Positions 19,983 through 28,209 of a DNA stretch of 64,000 nucleotides are shown here, piece by piece. Position 1 is the stretch's first letter. The number at the start of each line of letters is the position of its first letter. The notes beneath the pieces were generated by a model. It saw only the letters and a list, made by a program, of their open reading frames with translations. It was not told the origin of the DNA and searched no databases. Source of the DNA: Variovorax paradoxus (GTDB taxonomy: Bacteria > Pseudomonadota > Gammaproteobacteria > Burkholderiales > Burkholderiaceae_C); contig NZ_CP102931.1 of NCBI RefSeq assembly GCF_024734665.1, forward strand, positions 4,710,001-4,774,000. The letters run 5' to 3'. The translations under genes were made by a program, and so were the position numbers.

Positions 19983-21436
19983 CGCGCATGTCCCACAGCC
20001 TGCTCGCCCTGCTTCTGTGCATGGCGGCAGGCGGTGTCGTGGGCGTCTATGCGCCCATGGTGGGCGACGTGGGGTACACGGCGGCGCAGGTCTACCTGGC
20101 AATCGTGAGCATGGCGGCCATTCCGCTGCTGGTGGTCGCCACCTTCTTCGGCCTGCGCCAGACCATGGGGCTGCCCTTTCCGGGACGGCGCATCGCGATG
20201 ATCGCGGGCCTTGCATTGCTGCTGGTGATGAGCTGCGCGGGCACCGGGCTGGCGCTGGGCTGGATCAACGCGCCGGGCGCGCACCTGGACGCCGAATCGC
20301 GCGAGCACCTGGGCGAACTGGTGCAGCAGGCCGGCGACGGCGGCGACCTCGAAATGCGCCTGCACGACAGCAGCACGCAGGCAACGGCCATCGAGCGCCC
20401 CCGCGTCACGCTGGTGCCCGACAACTTCTTCCGCGTGCTGGTGGAGGGGCGCTCGCTGGGCATCCTGTCGTGCGCGCTGCTGTTCGGCCTGGCCTTTGCC
20501 GCGCTGGCGCGCACGCAGCACGCCGCGCTCAACCACATGTTCGAGGGCATCTACCGCACGCTTGAACTCATCATCGCGCGCGCCAACATCCTGCTGCCGG
20601 TGGTGGCCTTCGGAATGTCGGCGCACGTGTTCGCGCAGACCGACGCGGTGACGATCCGCGCCATGAGCGGCTTCCTGCTGCACTTCGTGGCGCTGGTGGC
20701 GCTGCTGGCCGTGGGCGCCATCGCGGTGATCCACCGGCGCGGCAACCAGCCGCTGGCCGACGTGCTGCAGCACCTGAAGACGCCGATGCTGGTGAGCCTG
20801 ATGTCGTCGAGCACCACGGCCAGCATTCCGCACACCATCGAGGCGATGAGCGCGCGGCTGGGCTTCAGCCGCGGCATCGTGGAGCTGGTGGTGCCCACCG
20901 CCTCGGTGTTCCTGCGCGCGGGCTCGGCGCTGTACTACGTGCTGCTGGCGCTGTTCGTGGCCAACCTCTACGATCGCACGCTCAGCGCGGCCGACATCGG
21001 AATGATCGGCATGGGCGCGACGGTTGCGGCCTTCGCCTCGGCGGGCAACAACAGCCTGACCAACGTGGGCTACGCGGGCATCGTGCTGGCGATGCTGCAG
21101 CTGCCCATCGAGGCCGCGCTGGCGCTGTTCCTGGCCATCGACCTGATCTGCGAGGGGCCGCGCAACCTGCTGACGCTGCTGGCCACCTGCGTGCTGATTT
21201 CCGTCGTATCGGCGGGCCTGCCGTCGGAGCGTGTCACGGCGCCTGCCGCAGACGTGGCACCCGCGAAGCCGCTGCGCTTCGTGCTCACGCGCGGAAACGT
21301 CATGCTGCTGGCGGGCTGCAGCGTGCTGGCCTCCCTGCTGATTTTGCTGATGGGCATTGCCGTGGGAGCGCGGCAGGCGCAGCCCTCTGCCGCGTATGCG
21401 ACTTCGGCCGCGGCGAACCCTGGAATCTCGCGATGA
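19970..21436 (+). CDS. DAACS-family transporter with altered cation site and extra C-terminal helix, copy 2
   Basis: A second, divergent DAACS-type membrane protein (488 residues with the start at ATG 19970; ATG 19955 is possible). It shows HP1 MSSSTTASIP at 278-287, HP2 AFASAGNNS at 354-362 and a TM8 block with D391, E395, R398. The NMDGT site is LRAGS (315-319), the same LR-x-G change as in copy 1, and the TM8 sodium residues are T402 and T406. The substrate aspartate has become glutamate (E395) but the arginine is kept. After the usual fold there is an extra hydrophobic helix (about 444-466) and an Ala/Ser-rich tail, absent from copy 1. Start overlaps the racemase end, and the stop overlaps tssJ (ATGA). 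Confidence 0.82.
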   Translation: MGFLTRMSHSLLALLLCMAAGGVVGVYAPMVGDVGYTAAQVYLAIVSMAAIPLLVVATFFGLRQTMGLPFPGRRIAMIAGLALLLVMSCAGTGLALGWINAPGAHLDAESREHLGELVQQAGDGGDLEMRLHDSSTQATAIERPRVTLVPDNFFRVLVEGRSLGILSCALLFGLAFAALARTQHAALNHMFEGIYRTLELIIARANILLPVVAFGMSAHVFAQTDAVTIRAMSGFLLHFVALVALLAVGAIAVIHRRGNQPLADVLQHLKTPMLVSLMSSSTTASIPHTIEAMSARLGFSRGIVELVVPTASVFLRAGSALYYVLLALFVANLYDRTLSAADIGMIGMGATVAAFASAGNNSLTNVGYAGIVLAMLQLPIEAALALFLAIDLICEGPRNLLTLLATCVLISVVSAGLPSERVTAPAADVAPAKPLRFVLTRGNVMLLAGCSVLASLLILLMGIAVGARQAQPSAAYATSAAANPGISR

Positions 21437-21909
21437 ACCGCACAAAGACTTCTCTCTTCAGATGGATCGCCGCCCTGCTGCTGCTCTCGCAGCTGGCCGC
21501 ATGCGGCAGCCTGTTTCCCAAGGGCACGCGCGTGAACTGGAGCGAGCTCACGCTGTCGGCCTCGCCCGACGCCAACCAGAACAGCCCGGTGGCGGTCGAC
21601 GTGGTGATGGTGCTCGACGACACCATGCTCGCCCGCATCACCGAGCTCACCGCAGCCAAGTGGTTCGGCGCGCGCGCCGACCTGCAGAAGACCTTTCCGC
21701 AGAGCCTGTCGTACCTCTCGTGGGAGCTGGTGCCGGGCCAGACGATTCGCGTGCCCTCCAGCGCCTTCGGCTCGCAGCGCGTGGCGGCCGTGCTCGTCTT
21801 CGCGAACTACACCACACCCGGCGCCAATCGCGTGCGGGTGGAAGACCTCAAGGGCGCCGTTGTCGCCCGCTTCGACGTTCAAAGCTTCGACGTGTCGACC
21901 ACACGCTGA
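21433..21909 (+). CDS. tssJ: T6SS outer-membrane lipoprotein TssJ-like
   Basis: Lipoprotein that anchors the TssL-TssM membrane complex to the outer membrane. The 158-residue protein has a lipoprotein signal peptide with lipobox LAAC (C24) and a short beta-sandwich-like domain: SPVAVDVVMVLDDTMLARI and YLSWELVPGQTIRVP match TssJ-type proteins. Overall similarity to the best-known TssJ proteins is low, so the assignment rests on topology, size and its place directly before tssK-tssL-tssM. ATG at 21433 overlaps the stop of transporter 2. Confidence 0.82.
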   Translation: MNRTKTSLFRWIAALLLLSQLAACGSLFPKGTRVNWSELTLSASPDANQNSPVAVDVVMVLDDTMLARITELTAAKWFGARADLQKTFPQSLSYLSWELVPGQTIRVPSSAFGSQRVAAVLVFANYTTPGANRVRVEDLKGAVVARFDVQSFDVSTTR

Positions 21910-21974
21910 ACAACCCGGACCCTCGCCAGTGAACACCGCATTCCATCTTTCTTCTTCCTGCGCAGGAGCCCGCC

Positions 21975-23315
21975 ATGTCTGACGTGCACAGCGCCTCCCC
22001 CATCACCGATCGCATCGAGTGGCATGAAGGCATGCTGCTGTCGCCTCAGCACTTCCAGCAGCTCTCGGCGCGCACCGATTCCCTCGTGGCCTGGCAGACG
22101 CTGGCCGCCGCGCCCTTCAGCTGGGGCGTGCGCCGCCTGGTGTTCGACCAGGGCCTGCTGCCCGCAGGCCTGCTGCGCGTGCTGGCGCTCGACGCCATCC
22201 TGCCGGACGGCACAGCCGTGCAGTACTCGGCCGCCGAGGCCGCGCACGGTGCGCTCGAACTCTCGCTCGCACCGCATAAAGACCAGCTGGCCGTTGAGCC
22301 GCTCGACATCTACCTCACGCTGCCGGTTGCCGGCCCCGCGCGGCATCGTGGTGCGACCGTGCGCTTTCGCTCGGTGTCCGGTGCGCCGGTGGAAGACGCC
22401 GTGTCCGACGCCGAGCCCGCGAACATCCCCCGCATGCTGCCGCGCCTGGCGCTCAGCGCGGGCGCGGTGCCTCCCGGCACGCACGTACATCTGCGCCTGG
22501 GCCAGGTGTTCAAGGACAACGAAGTTGTGAAGCTCGGCGACGCGCAGCCGCCGCTGCTCGAAGTAGCGCGCGACAACCCGCTGTGGACTGCGGCCGCCGG
22601 CCTGCTGGGCCAGCTGCGCGGCAAGGCGGCCTTCGTCGCGAAGCAGACGGCTGTGCCCTCTTCACGCGTGGACGACCGCCTCGCGCACCTCGAACTGAAG
22701 GACCGGCTGCGCAGCCTGCTTTCGGGCCTGCCGCATGCCGAGGCCGTGCTGCGCACGCCGCACCTGCATCCGCTGCCGATGTACTGGTCGCTGTGCGCGC
22801 TGCTGGCATCGCTGAGCCTGCTGCGGCCCGGCGGCCTGCCGCCGGTGCCGATGGACTATGACCATGCGAACCCCTCGCGCGTGTTCCAGCCGCTGCTGCT
22901 GGCGCTGCGCGACGCGGTGTCCGAAGTGAGCCAGGAGTACCGCGAGCACAAGTTCGAGTTTCGCCAGGGCGCATTCGAGACCACGCTGCAGCCGCAGTGG
23001 CTGGCCGGCACGCGCATCGTGGTCGGCCTGCGCGGCCAGTCCGACAAGGATCTGCTCGCCTGGATGGACAGCGCCATCGTCGGCGCGCAGTCGGCCTACC
23101 CCTCGTTGCGCGAACGCCGCGTGCTGGGCGCTGTGCGCCGGCCCATCGAATCGGCCGACGAGCTCGGCCTGCGCCCCGGCTCGGGCTACCTGCTCTACGC
23201 GATCCAGACCAGCGCCGCGCTGACAGTAGCCGGCGAACTGCTGGTGATCGCCAACGCGAACGAAGGCGCTACCGCGCAGCCTCCGCAGGAAATCGTGCTG
23301 TTCATCAAAGACTGA
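21975..23315 (+). CDS. tssK: T6SS baseplate-membrane complex linker TssK
   Basis: Trimeric adaptor that joins the baseplate to the TssL-TssM membrane complex. The 446-residue protein begins with the typical RIEWHEGMLLSPQHFQQ segment and continues with VRRLVFDQGLL and the LPRLALSAG block. A good ribosome-binding site, AGGAG at 21964-21968, precedes the ATG by six bases. Followed after 9 bp by tssL. Confidence 0.97.
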   Translation: MSDVHSASPITDRIEWHEGMLLSPQHFQQLSARTDSLVAWQTLAAAPFSWGVRRLVFDQGLLPAGLLRVLALDAILPDGTAVQYSAAEAAHGALELSLAPHKDQLAVEPLDIYLTLPVAGPARHRGATVRFRSVSGAPVEDAVSDAEPANIPRMLPRLALSAGAVPPGTHVHLRLGQVFKDNEVVKLGDAQPPLLEVARDNPLWTAAAGLLGQLRGKAAFVAKQTAVPSSRVDDRLAHLELKDRLRSLLSGLPHAEAVLRTPHLHPLPMYWSLCALLASLSLLRPGGLPPVPMDYDHANPSRVFQPLLLALRDAVSEVSQEYREHKFEFRQGAFETTLQPQWLAGTRIVVGLRGQSDKDLLAWMDSAIVGAQSAYPSLRERRVLGAVRRPIESADELGLRPGSGYLLYAIQTSAALTVAGELLVIANANEGATAQPPQEIVLFIKD

Positions 23316-23324
23316 TCGACCCCC

Positions 23325-24086
23325 ATGGCACGCACCCTTCCCGACCTCGCGGTCGACGACCACATTACCAAGCAGTTCCGCGCGTTCTACGACGAGATCG
23401 TGAAAGCGCGCGACCGCACCGCCGAATCGCGCGAGACCGACATCGACATGGTGGCGCAGGCGCTGGCCCGCCACCTTGAGAACCTGCTCGAGCTGCAGTC
23501 GCTCGAATCGCGCCGCGAGAGCACGCGCTTCGAGCTGGAGAACGTGGCCGACGCACGCTACCTCAAGGCCGCGCTGGCCGACGAGATCCTGCTGCACACG
23601 CCGTGGATAGGCCGCGAGCGCTGGACCGCGCACCTGCTGGAGTCTTCGCTGTTCCGCACCAACATCGCGGGCGACCTGGTGTTCAGCCGCATCGAAGAAC
23701 TGCTGTCGGGCCGCGAGCCTTCGCGCCGCGACATCGCGCGGCTGTATCTCTTTGCGCTGGCGCTGGGCTTCCAGGGCAAGTACCGCGGCGGCGGCGAAGA
23801 AGCGCGCCTGCTCGGCTACCGCGAGGAGCTGTTCCAGTTCGTCTACCAGCGGCAGGCCGACTTCTCGGGCCGCGACCGCGTGGTGTCGGAGCGGGCCTAT
23901 GCGAGCACGCTCTCGCACATCGCGCCGCGCAAGCTGCCCACGCTGAGCCGCTGGACGGTGCTGTTCCTGCTGTGTACCGCCTCGCTGCTCGCGGTGTCGG
24001 AGCTGTTGTGGCTGTGGCAGTCGTGGCCGGTGCGGCAGGTGCTGCAGCCGGGCGCGGTCGATGCATCGGGGGCCTACCAGCGATGA
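23325..24086 (+). CDS. tssL: T6SS membrane complex protein TssL (DotU)
   Basis: Inner-membrane protein with a cytoplasmic helical hook domain and a C-terminal membrane anchor, partner of TssM. The 253-residue length is the short DotU form without a fused OmpA/peptidoglycan-binding domain. Visible: AALADEILLHTPWIGRERW, SLFRTNIAGDLVF, ALALGFQGKYRG, and the single transmembrane helix WTVLFLLCTASLLAVSELLW near the C-terminus. Because no OmpA domain is fused, peptidoglycan anchoring would need another protein; none is evident in the window. Confidence 0.95.
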   Translation: MARTLPDLAVDDHITKQFRAFYDEIVKARDRTAESRETDIDMVAQALARHLENLLELQSLESRRESTRFELENVADARYLKAALADEILLHTPWIGRERWTAHLLESSLFRTNIAGDLVFSRIEELLSGREPSRRDIARLYLFALALGFQGKYRGGGEEARLLGYREELFQFVYQRQADFSGRDRVVSERAYASTLSHIAPRKLPTLSRWTVLFLLCTASLLAVSELLWLWQSWPVRQVLQPGAVDASGAYQR

Positions 24087-24112
24087 ACGACTTGCGCCAT
24101 TCAAAGAGCCCC

Positions 24113-24118
24113 AGGAGG
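24113..24118 (+). promoter_or_regulatory. Ribosome-binding site that fixes the tssM start
   Basis: A perfect AGGAGG lies eight bases before ATG 24127. It decides the start of tssM against an in-frame ATG at 24061, which lies inside tssL and would add 22 residues ahead of the membrane helix. Confidence 0.85.
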
Positions 24119-24126
24119 TCGTCGCC

Positions 24127-27100
24127 ATGCTGACAGACCAGCTCTTCCTCATTTCCATCGCAGTGCTCACGCTGGTGGTGCTGCTCGTGCTCGGCATGGT
24201 GCTGTACTTTGCGGCGCGCCGCTCGCACGCCAAGCCGTCGAGCGATCCGAAGGTCGCGCGCATCCGCTTCGACTCGCTGCGCAGTTCGTTCCGCCAGGCC
24301 GTCGAGCTGATCGAAGGCAACATCGCTTCGCGCGCCGACCGCTACGGCATTCCGTGGATCATGCTGCTCAACGAGGGCGACGACCACCGCCAGTTGCCCA
24401 TCGAGCAATCGGGCGTGGCGAGTGCGCTGAGCACGGAGTCAGCCTCTGCCGCGACCACGCAGGGCATCTCGTGGCACTTCTTCGACCGCGGCGTGGTCAT
24501 CGACATCCAGGGCGCCTACCTCGGCTCGCCCGATGACGACGATGCCTCCGAGAAGCCATGGGACGAGTTCCTGGGCATGTGCCGGGCCTACCGGCCGCAG
24601 CGGCCGTTCGACTCGGTGGTCATCACCATTCCGGCGGCGCTGCTGCTCGACGACAGCACCGACGGACGGCTCGAACTCTCCAAGCGCGCCAAGCTCGCGC
24701 ACCGCCGCCTGTGGCTCGCGCAGAACCGCTTCGCGATGCGCTTCGCGGTGTACGTGCTGATCACCGGCGCGGAACATCTCGAAGGCTTCAGCGCCTTCGC
24801 GAGCTCCCTGCCCGAGCCGCTGCGCGCGAGCATGCTGGGCTGGTCGTCGCCTTACGACCTGTCGACCACCTACCAGCCGGGCTGGGTCGACGAGGCGGTG
24901 GGCACCGTGGTGCGTTCGGTGTCCGACGTGTCGGCCGAGCTCTTCGCCACCGACACCGCGCCGCAGGGCGCCGGCCCGCAGCTGCTGCTGCCTTCGCGCA
25001 TCGAGGCACTGCGGGGCCAGCTGCAGCTGTACGTTGACGAGCTGATGCGTCCGAGCGCGTATCACGAGCCCTTCTTCTTCCGCGGCATCTACCTGACGGG
25101 TGACAGCGGCGAATCGGCGCAGGCTGTTGCCGCCATCGACGCCGAGCACGACAGCTACGGCCAGAAGGACCTCGAGCCCATCGGCGGCGACCTGATCGCG
25201 CAGCTGATGCGCCAGCCGGCATTCCTGCGTGACCTGTTCGAGAAGAAGATCTTTCTCGAATACGGGCTCACGCGGCCGTCGCGCACACAGACGCTGGCGC
25301 GCCCGGTGCTGCACAGCGCGCTGCGTTGGACGGCGATCCTGTTCCTCAGCGGCTGGGGCATTGGCCTGGTTGTGGCCACATGGCAGCTGCACCGGCACAA
25401 CAGCACGCTGGTGTCGGCGCTCTCGCAGCTGCAGCACGACGCGCAGTACCGCATGCGTGCACTGCAGCGCGGCGAGACTATTCCGACCGCGTGGTACCGC
25501 AACAAGGCGCTGTCGCTGCTGGCCATGAACGAGCGGCTGCGCACCGACGGCACGTATTCCTTCTTCATGCCCGGCTCGTGGCGGCCCTTCGACGACCTGA
25601 ACGAACGCGTGATAGAGCGCATCGAGCGCGAGTTCGGCGACATCGCAGTGAGCACGCTGCGCCGCGAGCTGATGGCCCGCGTGAGCCAGCTGAGCGGCGT
25701 GGAGCAGGACGAGGCCACCGGCGAATTCATCGTCGGCGCCAACTGCAGCCTGCCGCCGAGCTTCAAGACCATTGGCGATGCGCCGCGCAAGAACGGCCTG
25801 CTGGTGGAAGACCAGCCCGAGTTCGGCGCTCTGCAGCGCTATCTTGGTTCGGCCGAACAGCTCGACACCGCACTGCAGGCGGTGGAGCGCCTGCGCCAGC
25901 CCTCCACCGGCAACGCGGAAGACCTGCGCGTGGCCGTGCGCTACGCGCTGGGCGCCGAACTGCCCGCCGACCTGAGCCGCAACCTGCGCTACTTCCGCCA
26001 GGCGGCAGAGGGCAAGGCGCTGGCGATTCCGCTGACACCGGTGCAGTCGGCGCTGCGCTGCGCGCTCGACAAGGGCACGGCGCAGCTCGACACGCGACTG
26101 TTCGTCAACAACGAGCTGCTGGTGTCCGAGCAGTCGCTGGGGCGGCTGCTGCCATCGCTTGCCAGTGCGGGCACCTTCGCGCGCACCACGGCCAGCTATC
26201 GCGAAGTGATCGCCGCCATCAAGGACCAGGAAGACCTGGTCGCCTCGGGCAAGGGCGGCTGGATGCGCCAGCCGGTGCTGGTGCTGGGCGCTTCATACGA
26301 CCGCACGATCGCGCGCATCGAGCAGAACCGCCTGCTGGGGCAGGAGCCGGCCGATGCGGTGCGCGGCCGCGCGCAAGATGCCTTCCAGAAATTCCGCGCC
26401 GAGTTCAACCTGCGCTTCGGCGGCGCGCAGCCCGGCCTCGTGTGGCAGGACAAGGAAGGCCGCTTCGCACTGGCGCCCGAACGCATCGCGCTGCGCGACG
26501 CGCTCACCGCGTTGCTGGCGCAGCCCTTCATGGCCGCCGCACGCGACCGCGAGCTGCCGGGCGCGGGCCTGCGCTCGACGACCACGTGGGACCTCATGCG
26601 GCTCGACCAAGCGCTGGCCGTCGGCGACATCCGCAAGCGCTACATGACCGACGGCATGACAGCCTTTCCGGCCACGGTTCGCCCGGGCGTCGAGAGCGCG
26701 CTGAACGCGCACTTCGCGCAACTGGTGGTCGACCAGGTGGCCGAGGCCGCGACCGGTGCCAACGACGGCATGCGCCCCACGTCGGGCGCGCTGATGGCCA
26801 CCGACACGCAGGCTGCGGCTTATGAAGCCTCGCGCCAGCGCCTGGCCAAGATACAGGCGCTGCTGTACGAGATGGGCGCCGGTCCGCGCGCCGAAGACCT
26901 GCGCGCGATGATGTCGCGCGACGCGCTGCAACGCCTGGAAGGCGTGGACGAAGCCTTCAACCAGTCGGAGCTGTACGCCATGCGCGGACGCGACTTCCAG
27001 GGCTGGCGCGGCGAGCGCGGGCCGATGCTGGTCGCCTTCGGCGTGCCGGACACGGGCTCGCTCGCGGCCTACCTGGGCCAGCAGTTCAATCGCACCGAAA

Positions 27101-28209
27101 CGCTGGGCAAGCTGGCCGACAGCTACATCGCGGCGCTCGACGGCGCGGGTGCGGGCTCGGTGCTCGCGCAGCGCTGGCAGGCGATCAATCGCGACCTGGA
27201 GCGCTACCGGCTGAAGAACCCGAACAGCAGCCTGCTGCTGCTCGAGCAGTTCCTCGGCACGACCGGCGCCGAGATCGACCGCGAGACCTGCGCCGCCAAG
27301 CTGGCCGGCAAGGCGCCTGCAGCACGCATCGGCGACTACTTTGCCGACCGCCACCAGCAGATCTACAGCGCCCTGCTCGCGCGCTGCTACGAGCTGCAGT
27401 TCGGCGACCAGCAGGAGTTGTGGACGCAGTTCTCCACGCGCTTCAACCGCTCGCTGGCGGGCCGGCATCCGTTCGGCGCGGCGACGGGCCGCGCCTTCGA
27501 TCTGGCCGACCCGGCGGACGTGAACGACCTCGCGCGGGCCTTCGACCCGCTGTCGCGCGCGTTGAAGGACAACCGCACCGACGGCACCGTGCGCACCTCG
27601 GCCATGCCGGGGACGGCCGCGCGCCGCTTCGCCGAGCAGTTCGGCCGCGCACGCGACTTCATGCTGCCGCTGTTCCCGACCGAAGAAGGCGCCGCGCCGG
27701 GCTATGACCTGAGCGTGGACTTCCGCGTGAACACCGGTGCCGAGATCGAGGGCAACAAGATCATCGACTGGTCCTTCGAGGTCGGCGACCAAGTGCTCAA
27801 GCAGCGCGACCCACCGCGCACGCTGCGCTGGGAATACGGCATGCCGGTGGCGCTGGTGCTGCGCATCGCGAAAGACTCGCCGCTGGTCGCGCGCGCCGAC
27901 CCGCAGCAGCACGCATTGCTGACCGACGGACAGACCGTGAGCTTCCGCTTCGCGGACCCGTGGGCGCTGTTCACGCTGGCGCAGCGCCAGCGTGAAGCCG
28001 ACACGGTGCAACGGCCGGACGGCCGCTCGCAGCTGCTGAAGTTCGAGTTTCCGCTGGTGGCCCAGTCGGCTGGCGACACCGCCCAGTCGCCTGCGGGAGG
28101 ACGCGCGCGCGTATTCCTGCGCGTTGCCGCAAGCCCCGCCGGCAAGAAGACCGCCCTGATCTGGCCCGCCGCGTTCCCGATGCGCGCCCCTGAATGGAAC
28201 ACGCCCTGA
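24127..28209 (+). CDS. tssM: T6SS membrane complex protein TssM (IcmF), without Walker A motif
   Basis: Large inner-membrane protein (1360 residues) spanning to TssJ and forming the trans-envelope channel. Transmembrane segments are at residues about 8-30 and at AILFLSGWGIGLVVATW near residue 405; a third helix seen in some TssM proteins between them is not present. The cytoplasmic NTPase-like region has lost its nucleotide site: where the family has GxPGxGKT, this protein reads LNEGDDHRQL (81-90), and the DTAG Walker B-like motif is DIQG (126-129). The rest of the IcmF and periplasmic regions is intact. The stop overlaps the tssA ATG. Confidence 0.95.
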   Translation: MLTDQLFLISIAVLTLVVLLVLGMVLYFAARRSHAKPSSDPKVARIRFDSLRSSFRQAVELIEGNIASRADRYGIPWIMLLNEGDDHRQLPIEQSGVASALSTESASAATTQGISWHFFDRGVVIDIQGAYLGSPDDDDASEKPWDEFLGMCRAYRPQRPFDSVVITIPAALLLDDSTDGRLELSKRAKLAHRRLWLAQNRFAMRFAVYVLITGAEHLEGFSAFASSLPEPLRASMLGWSSPYDLSTTYQPGWVDEAVGTVVRSVSDVSAELFATDTAPQGAGPQLLLPSRIEALRGQLQLYVDELMRPSAYHEPFFFRGIYLTGDSGESAQAVAAIDAEHDSYGQKDLEPIGGDLIAQLMRQPAFLRDLFEKKIFLEYGLTRPSRTQTLARPVLHSALRWTAILFLSGWGIGLVVATWQLHRHNSTLVSALSQLQHDAQYRMRALQRGETIPTAWYRNKALSLLAMNERLRTDGTYSFFMPGSWRPFDDLNERVIERIEREFGDIAVSTLRRELMARVSQLSGVEQDEATGEFIVGANCSLPPSFKTIGDAPRKNGLLVEDQPEFGALQRYLGSAEQLDTALQAVERLRQPSTGNAEDLRVAVRYALGAELPADLSRNLRYFRQAAEGKALAIPLTPVQSALRCALDKGTAQLDTRLFVNNELLVSEQSLGRLLPSLASAGTFARTTASYREVIAAIKDQEDLVASGKGGWMRQPVLVLGASYDRTIARIEQNRLLGQEPADAVRGRAQDAFQKFRAEFNLRFGGAQPGLVWQDKEGRFALAPERIALRDALTALLAQPFMAAARDRELPGAGLRSTTTWDLMRLDQALAVGDIRKRYMTDGMTAFPATVRPGVESALNAHFAQLVVDQVAEAATGANDGMRPTSGALMATDTQAAAYEASRQRLAKIQALLYEMGAGPRAEDLRAMMSRDALQRLEGVDEAFNQSELYAMRGRDFQGWRGERGPMLVAFGVPDTGSLAAYLGQQFNRTETLGKLADSYIAALDGAGAGSVLAQRWQAINRDLERYRLKNPNSSLLLLEQFLGTTGAEIDRETCAAKLAGKAPAARIGDYFADRHQQIYSALLARCYELQFGDQQELWTQFSTRFNRSLAGRHPFGAATGRAFDLADPADVNDLARAFDPLSRALKDNRTDGTVRTSAMPGTAARRFAEQFGRARDFMLPLFPTEEGAAPGYDLSVDFRVNTGAEIEGNKIIDWSFEVGDQVLKQRDPPRTLRWEYGMPVALVLRIAKDSPLVARADPQQHALLTDGQTVSFRFADPWALFTLAQRQREADTVQRPDGRSQLLKFEFPLVAQSAGDTAQSPAGGRARVFLRVAASPAGKKTALIWPAAFPMRAPEWNTP

